Assembly: GCA_937920455.1 (NCBI GenBank)
Contig: CALETX010000433.1
Span: forward strand, 1 to 10,150
Length of the DNA stretch: 10,150 nt
From: an uncultured bacterium
GTDB taxonomy: Bacteria > Verrucomicrobiota > Kiritimatiellia > UBA8416 > CALETX01
Reading direction: 5' to 3'
Below are positions 6,637 to 10,150 of this stretch, piece by piece. Numbering within the stretch: position 1 is the stretch's first letter; each line of letters opens with the position of its first letter. The position numbers and the translations under genes are program-made. The notes under the pieces are model-generated. The model searched no databases. It was not told where the DNA came from and worked only from the letters and a program-made list of their open reading frames with translations.

Positions 6637-7190
6637 CGATACCAGACTCGCCGTTAGTTAATCCTCTTGATGCCGTTGCGGGAATTGCTGTGCTGTTCGC
6701 GGCCTGGCGCGGGTACCGACGCGGCCTTTCTGCGGAGTTATGGCCGATGCTGAGCGTTACAGGAGCGGTTGTTTCGGCCTTCTGGTTCGCGCGGCATGGA
6801 GGTGATTGGCTTCTTTCGCACACGCGGCTCCTTCCGGAAACGGCCGTTGCCCTTGCGTTTTCGTCCGGAGCAGCTTTCGGATTTGCCGTTGTGATAATTG
6901 CAGCTTTGTTGATCAGGCTGGTGGTCTCTGTCCACTTCAACGAGGTGATCGAGAAACCGGTCGGTTTTGCGGCTGGAGCAGCAGGAGGGCTCCTGGCTGT
7001 CTTCCTTATCTTTGGCGCTGTCATTCTCTGGCCGCATGAATACCTGAGGCGCCATTTTGGCGAACGCTCGCTGATCGGCAGAGGAACGACGCTCATTCTG
7101 CGATGGCGCGGATTTGATGTTGGCGACTCGGCGAGTAATCGAGAGAGAGAAGAGGAGGAACCCGTCAGGTCCTCACCGGTGGAATTGTAA
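6633..7190 (+). CDS. CvpA-family integral membrane protein
   Basis: This 185-residue protein resembles the CvpA (colicin V production) family. It opens with a short N-terminus and a hydrophobic helix (~10-24) leading into RGYRRGLSAELWPML, matching the family's 'G-xRG-xxE' signature. Further hydrophobic helices are at ~36-53, ~71-100 and ~110-132, giving about four membrane spans, followed by a cytosolic-type tail that ends acidic (REREEEE at 170-176). Family members are linked to envelope homeostasis and, in E. coli, to colicin V export and purF transcription; the molecular activity is unsettled. The start is firm: AAGGAGG at 6619-6625 with a 7-base spacer, overlapping the TPR gene stop by 4 bases. 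dnaG follows after 59 bases. Confidence 0.8.
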   Translation: MTIPDSPLVNPLDAVAGIAVLFAAWRGYRRGLSAELWPMLSVTGAVVSAFWFARHGGDWLLSHTRLLPETAVALAFSSGAAFGFAVVIIAALLIRLVVSVHFNEVIEKPVGFAAGAAGGLLAVFLIFGAVILWPHEYLRRHFGERSLIGRGTTLILRWRGFDVGDSASNREREEEEPVRSSPVEL

Positions 7191-7249
7191 GTGCCCTTCG
7201 TTCGCGGATTCTTTGCAAAATATGGAAGGCCGGTGGCGATGGTGATAAA

Positions 7250-9103
7250 ATGGCTGGGATAACGAAACATATCATCGAACAGATACGCAGTCGGTGCGAT
7301 ATTGTCGAGGTGATCGGAGATTTCGTCCCTTTGCAGCGGGCCGGTGCCTCCTACAAGGCGCTGTGTCCGTTCCACAAGGAGAAAACTCCTTCCTTCAATG
7401 TCAATCCCCAGCGGCAGATGTTCTATTGCTTTGGCTGTCATGCTGGCGGGGATGTGTTCCGATTCATTATGTTGCGCGAGAACGTGGATTTTCCCACTGC
7501 CCTCCGAATGCTTGCCGAGAAGGCCGGTGTGAGGCTTGAGTTTGATGAGACGAAGGGCAGGGGTCCGGACAAGACTCTGTTATACAAGATAAACGCGGAT
7601 GCGGCTGCGTTCTATCACGAGATGCTGGCAAGTGGCCAAGGGTCAGATGCACGCGCCTATCTCAAGAACAGGGCGCTGGGGCAGGAGGCCATCCGCGAGT
7701 TTATGATCGGCTGTGCGCCAGACGCGTGGGATGCCATCCTGAAGTGGGGCGAAAGGAAGGGCTATGCGCCGGAGGCGCTTGAGTCGGCCGGGCTTGTTCT
7801 CAGAAAAAGCGATGCGGCGAGAGCGGGTGGAGGGTGGTACGATCGCTTCAGAAACAGGGTGATGTTTCCGATTTGCGATGAGCAGGGCAGGGTGGTTGGG
7901 TTCAGCGGCAGGACGCTGGATGATAACGACCGTTCGGCCAAATATGTCAACACACCGGACACATTGTTGTTTCACAAGAGTCACATTTTGTATGCGCTGC
8001 ATAAGGCGCGTTCCCATATTCTAGAATCGCGCGAGGCCATAATCTGCGAGGGACAGATAGACGTGATACGATGCCATCTGGCAGGGTTTAGGTCGGCTGT
8101 TGCGGCGCAGGGAACTGCTTTCACCGAGGATCATGCCCGGGTGATAAGGCGCTACGCCGACGGCGTCATACTTGTTTTCGACTCTGATAATGCGGGCAGG
8201 GATGCCACAATTCGCGCTGCGGGCATGTTCCTCAAGGCCAGCCTCGTCGTCAAGGTCGCGTCGGTTCCTCCAGGAGAGGACCCAGACTCGTTTTTGCGGA
8301 AAAATGGCGCGGATGCTTTTGCGAGGATACTTAGATCGGCTGTTTCACCGGTCAGGTTTTACGCGCGCACGCTTATTGATCGCGAAGACATAAAGACGGA
8401 AGCGGGCGTTCTTAGAGCCGCCCGATCTATGCTTGAGCTGATTGCCAACAGTCCCGATTCAGTGCAAAGGGCAAGGCTTATTGATGAGGCTGCTGTTGAA
8501 TTGGGCATACCAAAGGCGGCATTGGAGGAGAATCTCAGGATCGCTGTCTCGCGCCGTCCGATGTGGCAGAAAGCGGACTGGGGGCAGGAAGAGCAGACGT
8601 CTGAAAGGTCAGCGGCCCGTGAGTTGGGCGGCTCTCCGGCAGAAAAGGACTTGTGCGTGCATCTGGTGCAGGCTGCCGATTTCCCCGCAATGGTCAAGCT
8701 GGTGACGGATCATCTGCCGATTTCGATGATTGGAGACCGACGGTGCAGGATGTTCATAGAAGCGGCCCGCCAGGCCGCGAGCAGAAAAGTGGACGTCCAG
8801 TCCGTCCTCCTGGAGAACGAAGGCGCCGATGATTCGATCTCCGAATTTGTTGCCGAGGTGCTCATGTCGCCGCCGAAGGCGGAACGACGGGATGGAATGC
8901 TGGAGCGAGCGGTGCAGGAAATAATCCTGTACATGTGGCGGGAGAGGTTGAAGGCAGAGAAGGCAGAAATTGAAAAGAGGCTGGCCGCCGGGCTCGGAAT
9001 CCCCGAGGACGAGAAGAAATTGTGTCAACTTGCCCACGACATCAAGGCGTTGCGGTCTTGGGAAGATGGCGCGCTGGTGATTCGAATGCTTATGAAGTGC
9101 TGA
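7250..9103 (+). CDS. dnaG: DNA primase
   Basis: Replicative primase that makes RNA primers at the fork with the DnaB helicase. The N-terminal CHC2 zinc domain has C39-X2-H42 and C60-X2-C63 (CPFHKEKTPSF ... YCFGCHAGGDVF). The RNA polymerase domain includes the basic GFSGRTL and KYVNTPDT...FHK elements (217-243). The TOPRIM core has EGQID (E267, D271), FDSD (D311, D313) and GEDPDSF (D344, D346), the metal-binding acidic residues. EGQID and QGTAFTEDH differ from the common EGYMD and LGTALTEEH; I remember the Q form from Chlamydiae/Verrucomicrobia. The C-terminal ~150 residues are the variable helicase-binding region. Length (617) is normal. The ATG at 7250 is the only in-frame start after the CvpA stop, but its ribosome site is poor, so initiation may depend on coupling. 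The classical rpsU and rpoD neighbours are absent here. Confidence 0.97.
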   Translation: MAGITKHIIEQIRSRCDIVEVIGDFVPLQRAGASYKALCPFHKEKTPSFNVNPQRQMFYCFGCHAGGDVFRFIMLRENVDFPTALRMLAEKAGVRLEFDETKGRGPDKTLLYKINADAAAFYHEMLASGQGSDARAYLKNRALGQEAIREFMIGCAPDAWDAILKWGERKGYAPEALESAGLVLRKSDAARAGGGWYDRFRNRVMFPICDEQGRVVGFSGRTLDDNDRSAKYVNTPDTLLFHKSHILYALHKARSHILESREAIICEGQIDVIRCHLAGFRSAVAAQGTAFTEDHARVIRRYADGVILVFDSDNAGRDATIRAAGMFLKASLVVKVASVPPGEDPDSFLRKNGADAFARILRSAVSPVRFYARTLIDREDIKTEAGVLRAARSMLELIANSPDSVQRARLIDEAAVELGIPKAALEENLRIAVSRRPMWQKADWGQEEQTSERSAARELGGSPAEKDLCVHLVQAADFPAMVKLVTDHLPISMIGDRRCRMFIEAARQAASRKVDVQSVLLENEGADDSISEFVAEVLMSPPKAERRDGMLERAVQEIILYMWRERLKAEKAEIEKRLAAGLGIPEDEKKLCQLAHDIKALRSWEDGALVIRMLMKC

Positions 9104-9121
9104 CGCGTTGCAAATCGTGGC

Positions 9122-9988
9122 ATGAACATCGAGAAACAAACTGTCGGCTCGGTCGTTGCGGCTGCTGCGGGATATCTAGGAAAAAAAGGCGTTCCTGACG
9201 CCGAAGTTGCTGCTGCTCTTCTCATGAGTCGTCTTCTCAAATGCCGAAGGCTGGCGCTCAATCTGTACAAAGACCAGCTTATATCAACAACTCACCTTGA
9301 AGCGATGCGTAGAGGCGTGAAGCGTGTTGCGAACGGAGAGCCTGTCCAATATGTTTTGGGCGAATGGGATTTCATGGGGCGCACTTTCAGGGTGGATCGC
9401 CGGGCGCTGATTCCTAGGCCTGAAACCGAGGTTCTTGTTGAGAATGCGCTGCGCAACGAGCAGTTGTGGCGGAAGTCGCGGCCGGTCATTGTTGACATTG
9501 GAACTGGTTGTGGCTGCATAGCAGTCACGTTGGCGCTAGAATGTCCTCATGGGCTTTATCTTGGTTTGGACGTTAGTGAGGAGGCTCTTTCGCTCGCGCG
9601 CGAGAATGCTGAAATATGGAATGTGGCCGACCGAGTTGCTTTCTCATGCGAGGATATTGCCGATCTTGCTGAGCCAGGATCTGTTGACGCTGTTGTTGCC
9701 AATCTTCCCTATATTCCGAGTGGAGAGATTGATCGGCTGCCCGTGTGGATCCGCGATCATGAGCCGCGCGTTGCTCTTGACGGCGGGCCAGACGGACTCA
9801 GCGTGATCCGCGATGTTGTTCAGGACGCGGCTCTGGCTCTCAAAAAAGATGGCTTTATCTTTCTGGAAGTTGGAGATGGCCAGAGCCGACGTGTCTCTGA
9901 GCTGTTATGCGAAACCGGGTTCAGGTCGGTGACTGTCGTGCCTGATCTTTCAGGTAAGCCGCGCATTGTGTCAGCGAAACTGGAGTAG
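9122..9988 (+). CDS. prmC: Release factor glutamine methyltransferase
   Basis: PrmC (HemK) uses S-adenosylmethionine to methylate the glutamine of the GGQ motif in RF1 and RF2, raising termination efficiency. The N-terminal helical RF-binding domain includes EPVQYVLGEWDFMG (73-86) and the family motif IPRPETE (97-103). The Rossmann methyltransferase domain has motif I VDIGTGCGCIAVTLA (124-138), an acidic ribose-binding GLDVSEEAL (148-156), and NLPYIP (194-199). The last is the (N)PPY site that binds the substrate glutamine, with Leu for the first Pro. EPRVALDGGPDGL (214-226) is another family hallmark. Length (288) is typical. The ATG lies 18 bases after the dnaG stop with only a weak ribosome site. 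prmC usually follows prfA directly; here it sits in the dnaG unit, on the opposite strand from prfA. Confidence 0.95.
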   Translation: MNIEKQTVGSVVAAAAGYLGKKGVPDAEVAAALLMSRLLKCRRLALNLYKDQLISTTHLEAMRRGVKRVANGEPVQYVLGEWDFMGRTFRVDRRALIPRPETEVLVENALRNEQLWRKSRPVIVDIGTGCGCIAVTLALECPHGLYLGLDVSEEALSLARENAEIWNVADRVAFSCEDIADLAEPGSVDAVVANLPYIPSGEIDRLPVWIRDHEPRVALDGGPDGLSVIRDVVQDAALALKKDGFIFLEVGDGQSRRVSELLCETGFRSVTVVPDLSGKPRIVSAKLE

Positions 9989-9996
9989 AACTCGTA

Positions 9997-10150
9997 ATGA
10001 AGTTCTCTTCCATACAATGCAAAGCAATGATAACCGCCATTGCCAGCGTCATATGGTGGTTCGAAATCGTCTACAGCAGCGAGTCTCTTCGCATTTCAGG
10101 CATTTCGGACGGGAGCAACGGCGTCTCGATAACATGGTCAGCTATTGTCG
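9997..10150 (+). CDS. Start of a probable secreted or membrane-anchored protein (3' truncated)
   Basis: An ATG at 9997, eight bases after the prmC stop and with GGAG at 9982-9985 (11-base spacer), opens a frame that runs uninterrupted for 51 codons to the window edge. The N-terminus looks like a signal peptide or anchor: MKFSSIQCKAM followed by a hydrophobic ITAIASVIWWFEIVY, then polar SSES. What follows (LRISGISDGSNGVSITWSA) resembles the start of a beta-sandwich domain, of the kind found in large secreted proteins. Too little is visible to name a family. It could be the last gene of the dnaG-prmC run or an independent gene. Confidence 0.5.
   Translation, partial: MKFSSIQCKAMITAIASVIWWFEIVYSSESLRISGISDGSNGVSITWSAIV

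Noticed and set aside
6449..7441. 330-codon frame on the - strand
   Set aside because: It lies antisense across the end of the TPR gene, all of the CvpA-like gene and the start of dnaG, which have firm starts and family motifs. Its translation is Ser/Pro/Arg-rich with no domain pattern.
1..10150. CRISPR arrays, tRNA/rRNA genes, IS ends, phage genes, riboswitches
   Set aside because: I found no direct repeat arrays, cloverleaf-like sequences, transposase or integrase motifs, or long non-coding leaders; intergenic gaps are all under 200 bases.

Overview
The window is about 10 kb of gene-dense, moderately GC-rich bacterial chromosome made up almost entirely of housekeeping genes. I see no phage, plasmid, IS, CRISPR, tRNA or rRNA features, no gene-free stretch over 300 bases, and no complete novel system. 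Several small traits point loosely to the PVC superphylum (Verrucomicrobiota, Kiritimatiellota, Lentisphaerota, Planctomycetota): a soluble protein with a pseudopilin-like middle and a HEAT-like tail (bases 1-1089), a primase with EGQID/QGTAF motifs, and a C-terminal partial gene for a probable secreted protein. This assignment is an inference from remembered family patterns, not a search result.

Left block, + strand (1-3560): the 3' part of a TPR/NTF2-like/pseudopilin-like/HEAT-like protein, then a tight run of a PlsC-type lysophospholipid acyltransferase, a small cytosolic DUF6941-like protein and alanine racemase (alr). The acyltransferase and racemase give the run a cell-envelope flavour (phospholipid and D-Ala for peptidoglycan).

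Middle block, - strand (3514-4936): rpmE (ribosomal protein bL31, zinc-binding form) followed by prfA (release factor RF1), with a strong GC-rich hairpin terminator between them. prfA converges on alr, and their 3' ends overlap by 47 bp. A perfect 9-bp inverted repeat sits inside that overlap.

Right block, + strand (5125-10150): divergent from rpmE, a TPR-repeat lipoprotein, a CvpA-family membrane protein (4-bp ATGA overlap), DNA primase dnaG, prmC (the methyltransferase that modifies RF1/RF2) and the start of a probable secreted protein. Spacing is short throughout, so this looks like one transcription unit. prmC lies on the opposite strand about 4.5 kb from prfA, its usual partner. dnaG lacks its classical rpsU/rpoD neighbours within the window.

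The items most worth a second look are the mosaic protein at the left edge, the alr/prfA tail overlap with its inverted repeat, the rpmE-prfA terminator that decides the prfA start, and the micro-ORF with a consensus Shine-Dalgarno at the start of alr.
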